A DNA stretch of 64,000 nucleotides from Myxococcales bacterium. GTDB lineage: Bacteria; Myxococcota_A; Polyangia; Polyangiales; Houyiibacteriaceae. Location of the stretch: assembly GCA_029863605.1 (NCBI GenBank), contig JAOTVB010000001.1, forward strand, positions 472,187 through 536,186. Reading direction: 5' to 3'. The translations under genes were made by a program, and so were the position numbers. Each line of letters begins with the position of its first letter. Positions within the stretch are counted from its first letter, which is position 1. Under the pieces are notes generated by a model. The model searched no databases, was not told the origin of the DNA, and saw only the letters and a program-made list of their open reading frames with translations. Shown here piece by piece: positions 26,361-34,357 of this stretch.

Positions 26361-28691
26361 GTGACCAAGCAAAACCTTCTCGTCGTCGACGCGGATCCCC
26401 GCAGCCTCCGGGTGCTAGAAGTGAGCTTGCGTAATGCAGGCTACAACGTGGCTGGGTGTCCCAGTGTTGGGAAGGCCTTCGAGATCCTGCACACCAACAA
26501 GCCAGACCTGATTCTGTCGGACACGGCTTTCGCCGACATGAGCGGCTTCGAATTCGTCGAGCAGCTCCGACAGAACCCCGAGTGGGCACGCATTCCGTTC
26601 ATGTTCTTGTCGAGTGACGAGTCGATCGAAAGCAAGATTCGTGGGCTCGAGCTCGGGGTTGAGGACTATCTGACGAAGCCGATCTACATCCGTGAGGTCG
26701 TCGCGCGGGTTGGACTCGAGCTCGCGAGACAAGCGCGCGAAGGTCTGGCCCAGCGCACAGGCGACGACAGGACCCGGTTCAGCGGGTCGCTGTCGGAGAT
26801 GAGCGTGGTCGACCTGCTTCAGACGATCGATGTGAGCCGAAAGTCGGGTGTGCTGAGCCTCGCCTCGACGGATGGCGATCAGGGCATGATCTCTTTCGAC
26901 TCGGGGGCGGTGATTCACGCTGCAGTCGAGGATCTCGGCGGAGAGGACGCGGTTTACCGCTTGCTGCTGTGGCGCGACGGGACGTTCGACCTCGAGTTTC
27001 AACGGGTGAGCCTGGTCGAGCGCACTGTCCACCGAACGACACAGGCGTTGCTGATGGAAGGCATGCGGCGGCTCGACGAGTGGAGCCGCCTGTCCGAGTT
27101 GCTTCCCCCGTTCGACGTGGTGCTCGAAGTCGACGCAGATGTTTTCCGCGACCGCCTTCATGAAACTCCCGACGAGCAGAACGCCATGGTGCGCTTGATC
27201 GACGGCGTTCGGACGATCGGCGAGGCCGTTCGCGCCCACGGAGGCAACCACGTAGAAGCGCTTCGCAAGGTCGTCGATCTCTACTTCGAAGGGATCATTC
27301 GGGAGGTCGGCGAGGTGAAGGACAGCATTCCGATCCTCGCGCAGGTGGCCATGCCGGTCTCCTCGATGCCTCCAAAAGCACCAGTGAACACGATTCCGGG
27401 GCCTGGCCCGGAGCCAACGCTCACTCCGATCGCGATCCCTGCGCCTGGTCGGTTACCCGAGACGGAGTTGGCGCCATTCTCCGAGCGAGCGTCGATGCCG
27501 ATCTCCGTACCGGCCCCGCCGTCACTGCCTAAGCGCGAGTCAGCCTCCGGGCTGCCATCCGATTTGGTTCCGACCCCAGAGTCACTGCCTTCGCCTGGAT
27601 CGGGTGCGGGCTCGGCAGGCTGGGCGCCTGCTCCTCCGCCGCCCGCGCCGCGTTACAGAAAGGGCACGCCCAAGGGCTTCCAGGCCGTGCAGGGGGGAGG
27701 CACAATCTTGAATTGGGCGGGTCGGGTTCCAGAACTTGCGGGCTTCAGCGACGAGACGACGCGGGAGACTGTCGAAGTCGGTCGGTGGGACCATACCCTC
27801 GAAGAGCTCCTGGACGACCCCGAAGTCACCGAAGCGATCGAGGTTATCGACTCGGACCCGCCCCCCGGCCCGTTCGTTCGGTCGACGCCTCCGCGCGCCC
27901 AGGTGATCGACGTGGCGGGCGATCGTGGTGAAGAAAATCACAGGGACGCAATCCTCGAATACCGTGAACCCCCGGAAGCCGACCCGCCGCCGCTCACCTA
28001 CGAACAAGTCTTCGACAAACCGCCAGCTCCGAGCCCCGCCGCTCAGCCGACCATTCCGGGGGCCGCGCGAGTACCCAAGGAGGCTCGGGTTCCGAATCCG
28101 GCGCGTTTCGTGTGGATCGCCGTGCTTGCCTTGGGGATTGCGGCCTTGTTTTACACGCTGTCATCTGAGGAACGCGAAAAGGCGGGCGAAGGGGTGACAC
28201 AGGCAGCGACAGAGACAGCGGCGGAGGCAGAGACAGCGGCCGAGGCGGAGACAGCGGCGGAGGCGGCGGCACGGGCAGAAGCAGAGGCAGCGTCAGAAGC
28301 AGTGCAAGCGGCAGAGACCGGCCCCCCTCCGGTCTACGCCAAGACTGGGGCGGAGGATACCTATGAGGCGCAGCTCGAGCTTGCGCGTCGGTTGAAGCGC
28401 GGCTCGCGTGCCGCGGACGCGTATCGGCGGGCCATCGAGATCGATCCGCAGGGTAGTGACGCGTTGGCCGAGCTCGCACGATTGCAGCTCGGTCGGCAAC
28501 ATGTCCGTGAAGCAGCCGAGCTGGCCGAGCGAGCGACCGCAATCGACCCATCGAATGCCCTCGCCTGGGTGACCCTCGGCGCCGCGCGCCATGATCGAGG
28601 CGACCGTCAGGGCGCGCGTCAGGCCTATTTGAACTGCGTGAAGCTCGGGAAGGGGCGTTTCGTGTCCGAGTGCAGGTCGATGCTTCGTTGA
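26361..28691 (+). CDS. Response regulator with DUF4388, membrane segment and TPR repeats
   Basis: 776 residues, GTG start. Order: receiver domain (residues 1-120; acceptor Asp in LILSDTAFADMSG, Lys in DYLTKPI), DUF4388/PATAN-like domain (about 138-290; FSGSLSEMSVVDLLQTIDVSRKSGVLSL), a long Pro-rich linker, one membrane helix (about 583-601), an Ala/Glu repeat (ETAAEA x3), then TPR repeats (about 655-770). DUF4388 regulators in myxobacteria take part in gliding and signalling clusters; here there is no kinase beside it. The membrane helix puts the TPR part on the other side of the membrane from the receiver domain, which is unusual. Confidence 0.85.
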   Translation: MTKQNLLVVDADPRSLRVLEVSLRNAGYNVAGCPSVGKAFEILHTNKPDLILSDTAFADMSGFEFVEQLRQNPEWARIPFMFLSSDESIESKIRGLELGVEDYLTKPIYIREVVARVGLELARQAREGLAQRTGDDRTRFSGSLSEMSVVDLLQTIDVSRKSGVLSLASTDGDQGMISFDSGAVIHAAVEDLGGEDAVYRLLLWRDGTFDLEFQRVSLVERTVHRTTQALLMEGMRRLDEWSRLSELLPPFDVVLEVDADVFRDRLHETPDEQNAMVRLIDGVRTIGEAVRAHGGNHVEALRKVVDLYFEGIIREVGEVKDSIPILAQVAMPVSSMPPKAPVNTIPGPGPEPTLTPIAIPAPGRLPETELAPFSERASMPISVPAPPSLPKRESASGLPSDLVPTPESLPSPGSGAGSAGWAPAPPPPAPRYRKGTPKGFQAVQGGGTILNWAGRVPELAGFSDETTRETVEVGRWDHTLEELLDDPEVTEAIEVIDSDPPPGPFVRSTPPRAQVIDVAGDRGEENHRDAILEYREPPEADPPPLTYEQVFDKPPAPSPAAQPTIPGAARVPKEARVPNPARFVWIAVLALGIAALFYTLSSEEREKAGEGVTQAATETAAEAETAAEAETAAEAAARAEAEAASEAVQAAETGPPPVYAKTGAEDTYEAQLELARRLKRGSRAADAYRRAIEIDPQGSDALAELARLQLGRQHVREAAELAERATAIDPSNALAWVTLGAARHDRGDRQGARQAYLNCVKLGKGRFVSECRSMLR
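28212..28265 (+). repeat. Three tandem 18-bp units encoding ETAAEA
   Basis: gagacagcggcggaggca, gagacagcggccgaggcg and gagacagcggcggaggcg in direct tandem and in frame. The units are themselves built from hexamer-like blocks, and imperfect copies continue on both sides. Confidence 0.75.
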
Positions 28692-28743
28692 CGTCTCCCG
28701 CGAGAGTTTTCTCGAAGTGCACCCGCCCTGCTAAGCTTTGTCG

Positions 28744-28764
28744 ATGATCAGGGGGGCGGCTTGA
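28744..28764 (+). other. Six-codon upstream reading frame overlapping the start of the wbpB-like gene
   Basis: ATG ATC AGG GGG GCG GCT TGA; its TGA overlaps the TTG start of the next gene (cTTGAg), and its AGGGGGG can act as ribosome site for that TTG. TAAGCT ends 6 bases before the ATG. Possibly a coupling mini-cistron; chance is not excluded. Confidence 0.3.
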
Positions 28765-29795
28765 GTCGAAGCGGAGCAATTGGGGTTGCCGTCGTCGGTG
28801 CCGGTGGTTGGGGCAAGAACCACGTCCGTAACTACGCAGCCCTGCCCGCCGCCGACTTGCGGTACATCTGCGATCGCGATGAAGCCATTCGCACCATGAT
28901 GGCCGCGACGTATCCGGGCGTTTCCGTGGTGCCGGACGTCGATGCTGTCCTGACCGACGCCTCCGTGTCGGCGGTCGTCATTGCCACGCACGCCCCATCG
29001 CACTTCGAGCTAGCCGAGGCTGCGCTCGTAGCGGGCCGCGATGTGTTCGTCGAAAAACCGCTTTGCCTTTCCGGCGCTCAGGCCGCGTCCCTGTGCTCGC
29101 TCGCAGAGCAGAACGAACGCATTTTGATGGTTGGGCATCTGCTTCTCTATCACCCCGCCGTCGAGCGACTCAAGACGCTGGTGCAAAGCGGAGAGCTCGG
29201 GGACGTCCTCTACATCTATGCCCAACGCGTGAACCTCGGTGTGGTGCGCCGAGACGAGAACGCTTGGTGGTCGCTGGCCCCGCATGACATCTCGGTCGCT
29301 AACTATCTGCTCGGTTCAGCTCCCGAAGCCGTGAGCGCAACGGGATCGTGCTACCTTCAGCCCGAGCGCGGTGTCGAGGATGTCGTCTTCGCCACGATGC
29401 ACTATCCAGGAGGGCGAATGGCTCATCTTCACGTGAGCTGGCTCGACCCACACAAGATCCGAAAGCTCACGGTCGTGGGCGATCGAAAGATGGCAGTGTT
29501 CGACGACACTTCCGCCGATCAGAAGCTCGCGGTCTTCGACAAGGGCGTCGAGCCTCCCGCAACACTTTCTTACGAAGAGGGCGTTCGCATTCGGACGGGG
29601 GATATTCGCATCCCCGCCCTCAAGATGGCGGAGCCGCTTCGAAGAGAGTGCTCCGCGTTCCTCGATGCCGTGCGGACTCGGAACGCGCCCGTCGCCGATG
29701 GACAATCGGGGCTCGAGGTCGTGCGCGCCCTCGAGGGCGGCGCAGCGTCGCTTGCTCGAGGGGGTGCGCGCATCGAGCTCGACGGAGGTCGCTAA
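28761..29795 (+). CDS. wbpB: Gfo/Idh/MocA-family sugar-nucleotide dehydrogenase (WbpB/WlbA-like)
   Basis: 344 residues from a TTG start preceded by AGGGGGG. An N-terminal NAD-binding motif (VAVVGAGGWGKNHVRNYAAL) and the family signature VFVEKPLCLS with the active-site Lys are present. The enzyme would oxidise C3 of UDP-GlcNAcA. The next two genes supply the aminotransferase and N-acetyltransferase steps of the same pathway toward a 2,3-diacetamido uronic acid sugar for surface polysaccharide. wbpA (UDP-GlcNAc 6-dehydrogenase) and wbpI are not in the window. Confidence 0.85.
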   Translation: MSRSGAIGVAVVGAGGWGKNHVRNYAALPAADLRYICDRDEAIRTMMAATYPGVSVVPDVDAVLTDASVSAVVIATHAPSHFELAEAALVAGRDVFVEKPLCLSGAQAASLCSLAEQNERILMVGHLLLYHPAVERLKTLVQSGELGDVLYIYAQRVNLGVVRRDENAWWSLAPHDISVANYLLGSAPEAVSATGSCYLQPERGVEDVVFATMHYPGGRMAHLHVSWLDPHKIRKLTVVGDRKMAVFDDTSADQKLAVFDKGVEPPATLSYEEGVRIRTGDIRIPALKMAEPLRRECSAFLDAVRTRNAPVADGQSGLEVVRALEGGAASLARGGARIELDGGR

Positions 29796-30367
29796 TGGCT
29801 GCGCCTTTCGTTCACGAAACCGCCATCGTCGACGACGAGGTACAGATCGGCGAAGACGTTTGCATCTGGCACTTCACACACGTGTCGCGCGGCGCCCGCA
29901 TCGGAGGGCGAAGTATTCTCGGCCAGAACGTGTTCGTTGGCCGCGGCGTGCGGATCGGCAGCGGGGTCAAGATTCAAAACAACGTTTCAGTATATGCCGG
30001 CGTAACAATCGAGGACGATGTATTCCTAGGGCCGAGTTGCGTCTTCACGAACGTGTTGACCCCGCGCGCGCACGTCGAGCGAAAAGACGAATTTGCGCCG
30101 ACGAAGGTTTGCCGAGGGGTAACGGTCGGTGCCAACGCTACGATCGTCTGCGGCCACGAGCTCGGAGAATACGCCTTGATCGGCGCTGGAAGCGTGGTCA
30201 CCAAAGACGTCGCACCCCATGCGGTCGTCGTCGGCAATCCCGCGCGCCGGACCGCATGGGCGTGTCGGTGTGGAGACGTTCTCGGGCGCGACGGAGTGTG
30301 TGTGCGGTGCGGGGACCGATATCGAATCACCCAGGATTCTTGCGAGCGCGTGGAGAGTCGTGCCTGA
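29795..30367 (+). CDS. wbpD: Sugar-nucleotide N-acetyltransferase (WbpD-like) with C-terminal zinc-ribbon-like tail
   Basis: 190 residues. The start ATG overlaps the preceding stop by one base (TAATG). A left-handed beta-helix of hexapeptide repeats (AIVDDEVQIGEDVCIWHFTHV, VGANATIVCGHELGEYALIGAGSVVTKD in order) matches WbpD-type acetyltransferases. After the helix comes a small CxC...CxxC unit (CRCGDVLGRDGVCVRCGD) that looks like a zinc ribbon; it is not in the classical P. aeruginosa protein as I know it. Expected reaction: acetyl-CoA-dependent acetylation of the 3-amino group. Confidence 0.85.
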   Translation: MAAPFVHETAIVDDEVQIGEDVCIWHFTHVSRGARIGGRSILGQNVFVGRGVRIGSGVKIQNNVSVYAGVTIEDDVFLGPSCVFTNVLTPRAHVERKDEFAPTKVCRGVTVGANATIVCGHELGEYALIGAGSVVTKDVAPHAVVVGNPARRTAWACRCGDVLGRDGVCVRCGDRYRITQDSCERVESRA

Positions 30368-30380
30368 GGAGCCAATACCG

Positions 30381-31484
30381 ATGTTGGACGTTGCGGCCCA
30401 AAACGGGCCGCTGATGCAGCGCCTGATCGACAAGGCCGCCGAGGTGATTCGCTCGGGACGATATATTCTCGGGCCGGAGGTCGAGGCGTTCGAGCGAGAA
30501 GTCGCTGAGTACATCGGCGTCGAACACGCGATCGGCGTGTCGAGTGGAACCGACGCGTTGCTCGTCGCGTTGATGGCGCTGGGCGTCGGAGCGGGCGACG
30601 AGGTGATCACGACGCCTTTTTCATTCTTCGCAACCGCAGGATGCATTGCCAGAGTCGGGGCTACGCCCGTGTTCGTCGACATCCGACCGGACACGTTCAA
30701 TCTCGACGTCGAACAGATCGAAGCTTCAATGACCGAACGCACCAAAGCGATTCTACCGGTGCACCTTTTCGGGCAAGCATGCGACATGCGTGCACTGAGG
30801 AAGATAGCGGCCAAGCACCAACTGCCCTTGATTGAGGATGCGGCGCAGGCGATCGGTACCAAAAGCCCGGTAGGTCCGGTCGGTGGCTTGGGGGCCTACG
30901 GGTGCTTCTCGTTCTTCCCATCCAAGAATCTCGGAGGCTTTGGCGACGGAGGCTTGGTCACGACCAACGACGCCGACCTCGCCGACAAAGCGCGTGTGAT
31001 CCGCGCGCACGGAAGCAAGCCGAAGTACCATCACTCCGTGGTCGGTGGGAACTTTCGCATCGATGCGCTTCAAGCCGCGCTCCTCCGGGTGAAGCTCCCC
31101 GCTCTCGAAGGATGGACGTCGATTCGGCGCCAGAACGCCGGTCGATACGACGCGGCCTTCACGGCTGCGAGGCTCGACCCCGGCGTGTTGAGCACTCCGG
31201 TGCGACGGTTCGAAGGTCATATTTACAATCAGTACGTGATTCGCACCTCACAGCGCGACGCGCTTCAAGCCCACCTCCACGAACGCAAGATCGCGACGGC
31301 CATCTACTACCCGGTGCCATTGCATCGACAAGAATGCTTTGCCCACCTCGGCTATGGGGCTGGGTCACTTCCCGTGTCGGAACACGCCAGCCAGGAAGTC
31401 TTGGCGCTCCCGGTGTTCGCGGGGCTCGGGGAGACGCGCCAGGCCCACATCATCGATGCGGTAATTCAGTTCTTGGATCGTTAG
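30381..31484 (+). CDS. wbpE: DegT/DnrJ/EryC1 PLP aminotransferase (WbpE-like)
   Basis: 367 residues. The ATG at 30381 has GAGGAG at ideal spacing; a GTG at 30360 is a possible alternative. Motifs: AIGVSSGTDALLVALMALG, TPFSFFATAG, LIEDAAQAIG and the PLP Lys in FFPSKNLGGFGDGG. It would transaminate the 3-keto sugar nucleotide. It is the third gene of the wbpB-wbpD-wbpE cassette. No glycosyltransferases or Wzx/Wzy are nearby, so the cassette is separated from its assembly genes. Confidence 0.9.
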   Translation: MLDVAAQNGPLMQRLIDKAAEVIRSGRYILGPEVEAFEREVAEYIGVEHAIGVSSGTDALLVALMALGVGAGDEVITTPFSFFATAGCIARVGATPVFVDIRPDTFNLDVEQIEASMTERTKAILPVHLFGQACDMRALRKIAAKHQLPLIEDAAQAIGTKSPVGPVGGLGAYGCFSFFPSKNLGGFGDGGLVTTNDADLADKARVIRAHGSKPKYHHSVVGGNFRIDALQAALLRVKLPALEGWTSIRRQNAGRYDAAFTAARLDPGVLSTPVRRFEGHIYNQYVIRTSQRDALQAHLHERKIATAIYYPVPLHRQECFAHLGYGAGSLPVSEHASQEVLALPVFAGLGETRQAHIIDAVIQFLDR

Positions 31485-31529
31485 AAGCTGGCCAGTCGAG
31501 GGCCCGGGCCCTAGAGTCCCTCTCAGTCG

Positions 31530-32972
31530 ATGACAGGCCGCTACCATGCACCGTTTGGCCAAGGGGGCTCTCACGCGATCGACGGGGATGTCGCTCAGCG
31601 CCTTCTACGAGTAGCACTCGACCAGGGAGGCGACTACGCCGATCTGTTCTTCGAGTATTCCGTGAGCGGAAGCTACGTGTACGACGAACAGATCTTGAAG
31701 TCCGCTCGCCGTGCGGTCTCGATGGGGCTCGGGGTGCGGGTCATGAAGGGCGATGCGACCGGCTACGCATACTGCGAGGACTTCGCTTACGACACGATGA
31801 AGCGAGCGGCCGAGACCGCTGCCCAGATCGCTTCCGGAGGCCGGCCGGTCGCGCCGCTCGAAGTCGCACTGCGCGGTACGCCAAACTGTTATCCAGTGGC
31901 GGAAGAGTCGCTCGACGTCGACGGCGCCACCAAGAAGGCACTGCTCGAGCGGGCGGACCTCGCGGCACGCAAGAGCGACCCGCGCGTCGTGCGGGTGGAC
32001 GCTTCGTTCAGCGAAAGCGTTCGAGAGATCCTGATCGCAAATAGCCTCGGTCACATGGCGCGTGACCGACAGCCTCTGATTCGTTTCGGTGTTCGCGTCA
32101 TCGTAGAAGACGGGGGCCAACGTCAGTCGGGTTCGTCTGGCGGCGGCGGTCGGGTGGGCCTCGACTATTTCGAAGAGACCAGTCCCGAGTGGCACGCCAA
32201 TGAAGCTGTACGCCAAGCGCTCGTCATGCTCGATGCCCGCGAGGCTCCCGCCGGCGAGATGGACGTCGTGTTGGCGCCGGGCGATAGTGGCATCCTGCTC
32301 CACGAGGCGGTCGGTCACGGGCTCGAGGCGGATTTCAACCGCAAGAAGACGAGCAACTATACCGATCAGGTTGGCCAAGAGGTGGCGAGCGCGCTTTGCA
32401 CAGTCGTTGACGACGCTTCGCTTGAGGGCTCGCGTGGGTCGATCAACGTCGACGATGAGGGTCAGCTTCCGACGCGGTCGGTGCTCATCGAAGAGGGCAT
32501 CCTCCGCGGCTACATGCAAGATCGACACAGCGCTGACTTTTTCGGCACCACCCCCGACGGGCACGGCCGGAGGCAGAGCTTTCGGTCGCATCCCATGCCG
32601 CGCATGACCAACACGATGCTCCTTGGAGGGAACGACGCGCCGGAGGACATCGTCGGCAGTGTAAACCGAGGGGTTTACGCCAAACGGTTTGGGGGCGGAC
32701 AGGTAGACATCTCGAACGGGGACTTCGTGTTCTCGTTGACCGAGGGATACCTCATCGAAGACGGCAAGATCACCGCCCCACTCAAGGGCGTCAACCTGAT
32801 TGGCAACGGCCCGGAGGCCATGCGTCGAGTCGTGATGCTGGGGCACGACTTCGAGGTCTCGGATGGGATCTGGACATGCGGCAAGGAAGGACAGTCCGTG
32901 CCCGTGGGGGTCGGCTGTCCGACCATCAAGATCTCCTCGATGACGGTCGGGGGTACGCAGGTGACGGGTTGA
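31530..32972 (+). CDS. tldD: Metalloprotease TldD
   Basis: 480 residues with the modified zinc motif HEAVGHGLEADFNRK that marks TldD (HExxxH) and C-terminal GGGQVDISNGDFVFSLTEGYLIEDGKI. TldD pairs with TldE/PmbA to form a heterodimeric protease that cleaves unfolded peptides and, in some bacteria, matures modified peptides such as microcin B17. The next gene is its partner, overlapping as TGATG. No peptide precursor or modification enzyme is visible nearby, so a housekeeping role is likely. A 478-residue antisense frame over this gene is a shadow. Confidence 0.95.
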   Translation: MTGRYHAPFGQGGSHAIDGDVAQRLLRVALDQGGDYADLFFEYSVSGSYVYDEQILKSARRAVSMGLGVRVMKGDATGYAYCEDFAYDTMKRAAETAAQIASGGRPVAPLEVALRGTPNCYPVAEESLDVDGATKKALLERADLAARKSDPRVVRVDASFSESVREILIANSLGHMARDRQPLIRFGVRVIVEDGGQRQSGSSGGGGRVGLDYFEETSPEWHANEAVRQALVMLDAREAPAGEMDVVLAPGDSGILLHEAVGHGLEADFNRKKTSNYTDQVGQEVASALCTVVDDASLEGSRGSINVDDEGQLPTRSVLIEEGILRGYMQDRHSADFFGTTPDGHGRRQSFRSHPMPRMTNTMLLGGNDAPEDIVGSVNRGVYAKRFGGGQVDISNGDFVFSLTEGYLIEDGKITAPLKGVNLIGNGPEAMRRVVMLGHDFEVSDGIWTCGKEGQSVPVGVGCPTIKISSMTVGGTQVTG

Positions 32973-34351
32973 TGTCCAAGACCGCTGGCGAAGATCCGAC
33001 ATCGCTAGTCGACCTCGGGCGTTCTGTCGTCGAGCGTGCACTCGGGGCGGGCGCCGACGTTGCGGAAGCCAGCGTCCATGACGGCTCGCACCTTTCGGTC
33101 AAGGTTCGAATGCGTGAGCCAGAGCTCGTCGAGGAAGCGGGGTCGCGCGCGCTAGGCCTCCGCGTGATGCTCGGCCAACGCGTTGCCTCGACGTACACCA
33201 GCGATTTGAGCCCAGGGGGGCAACGCACGCTGATCGAGGATGCCATGGAGCTCGCCCGACTCAGCGAGGCGGATGAATTTGCTGGGCCGCCGGATCCCTC
33301 CGAGCTCTCGTCGTCCGCCGAGTGGGCTGCGTTGGATACCTTCGACGACGCCGTGAGCCAGGTGGCTGCCGACGAAGCGCTCGAACGGGCGCTACGCGGG
33401 GAGCGCGCTGCGTTTGAGCTCGACCCGCGCATCACCAACAGCGAAGGGGCGACCTTTAGCCGCGCAACGGGGTTCAGTGCGCTCGTGACCAGCGGTGGCT
33501 TCGCCGGAAGCGACCGTGGGACGTATGCATCGATCGTGGTCAATCCGGTGGCGGACGACGAAGGAGGCAAGAAGCGCAGCGGGTACTATTGGTCAGCCTC
33601 GCGACACTACGCCGACCTCGAAGACAGCGACGAAGTGGGTGCAGAGGCAGCGCGTCGCACGATTGCTCAGCTAGGCGCCACCAAGCTTCCGACACAAGAG
33701 CTTCCCGTGGTGTTCGATCGAGACGCGGCTCGGTCGATCGTCGGACTGTTTGCGGGCTGCGTGCTCGGCGGTGGGATCTGGCGCAAGAGCTCCTATCTCG
33801 TCGACAGAGTTGGCTCGAAGGTGGCAAGCGATCTCGTGGCGATTGCCGACGATCCACTATTGCCACGTGCTCCGGGCTCGCGAGGGTTCGACGGAGAAGG
33901 GTTGCTGTCGCGCCGCAACGTGGTTGTCGAGGGTGGGGTGCTCAAAACGTACCTCATGGACACGTACAGCGCCCGAAAGCTCAGCCTGAAGAGCACAGCG
34001 AGCGCCTCGCGCTCTCCAGCCGGGGGAATTTCGGCTTCGACCAGCAACTTCGTTCTCGAGGCGGGCTCGCAATCGCGTGACGAGCTGATCGCCGACACTA
34101 AGCATGGTCTCTACGTTACCGGCATGATGGGCTTTGGCTTCAACGCAGTGACGGGAGACTTCAGCCGCGGCGCATCGGGTTTTCTGATTCGAGACGGAGA
34201 GCTCTGCGAGCCTGTCTCCGAGGTGACGATCTCGCTGAACCTCGACCAGATCCTGCAACGGATCGACGCCGTGGCCAACGACCTAGACCACAGGACGGCT
34301 ATCACGTCGCCCACGTTCCGGGTCTCGTCGATGACGCTTGCAGGGACGTAG
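32972..34351 (+). CDS. pmbA: TldE/PmbA-family protein, TldD partner
   Basis: 459 residues. PmbA/TldD fold but without the HExxxH motif, as expected for TldE. C-terminal motifs: STSNFVLEAGSQSRDELIADTKHGLYVTGMMGFGFN in order, and SRGASGFLIRDGEL. It begins on the last base of the tldD stop, so the two are made together. Longer readings upstream run inside tldD in another frame. Confidence 0.93.
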   Translation: MSKTAGEDPTSLVDLGRSVVERALGAGADVAEASVHDGSHLSVKVRMREPELVEEAGSRALGLRVMLGQRVASTYTSDLSPGGQRTLIEDAMELARLSEADEFAGPPDPSELSSSAEWAALDTFDDAVSQVAADEALERALRGERAAFELDPRITNSEGATFSRATGFSALVTSGGFAGSDRGTYASIVVNPVADDEGGKKRSGYYWSASRHYADLEDSDEVGAEAARRTIAQLGATKLPTQELPVVFDRDAARSIVGLFAGCVLGGGIWRKSSYLVDRVGSKVASDLVAIADDPLLPRAPGSRGFDGEGLLSRRNVVVEGGVLKTYLMDTYSARKLSLKSTASASRSPAGGISASTSNFVLEAGSQSRDELIADTKHGLYVTGMMGFGFNAVTGDFSRGASGFLIRDGELCEPVSEVTISLNLDQILQRIDAVANDLDHRTAITSPTFRVSSMTLAGT

Positions 34352-34357
34352 TCTGCG

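Noticed and set aside
31605-33041. 478-residue minus-strand open frame over tldD
   Set aside because: It is the antisense of a clear tldD gene in GC-rich DNA, and its translation shows no motif.
31530-34351. A peptide natural-product (RiPP) cluster around tldD/tldE
   Set aside because: No precursor peptide, cyclodehydratase or exporter gene next to the pair; housekeeping role is simpler.
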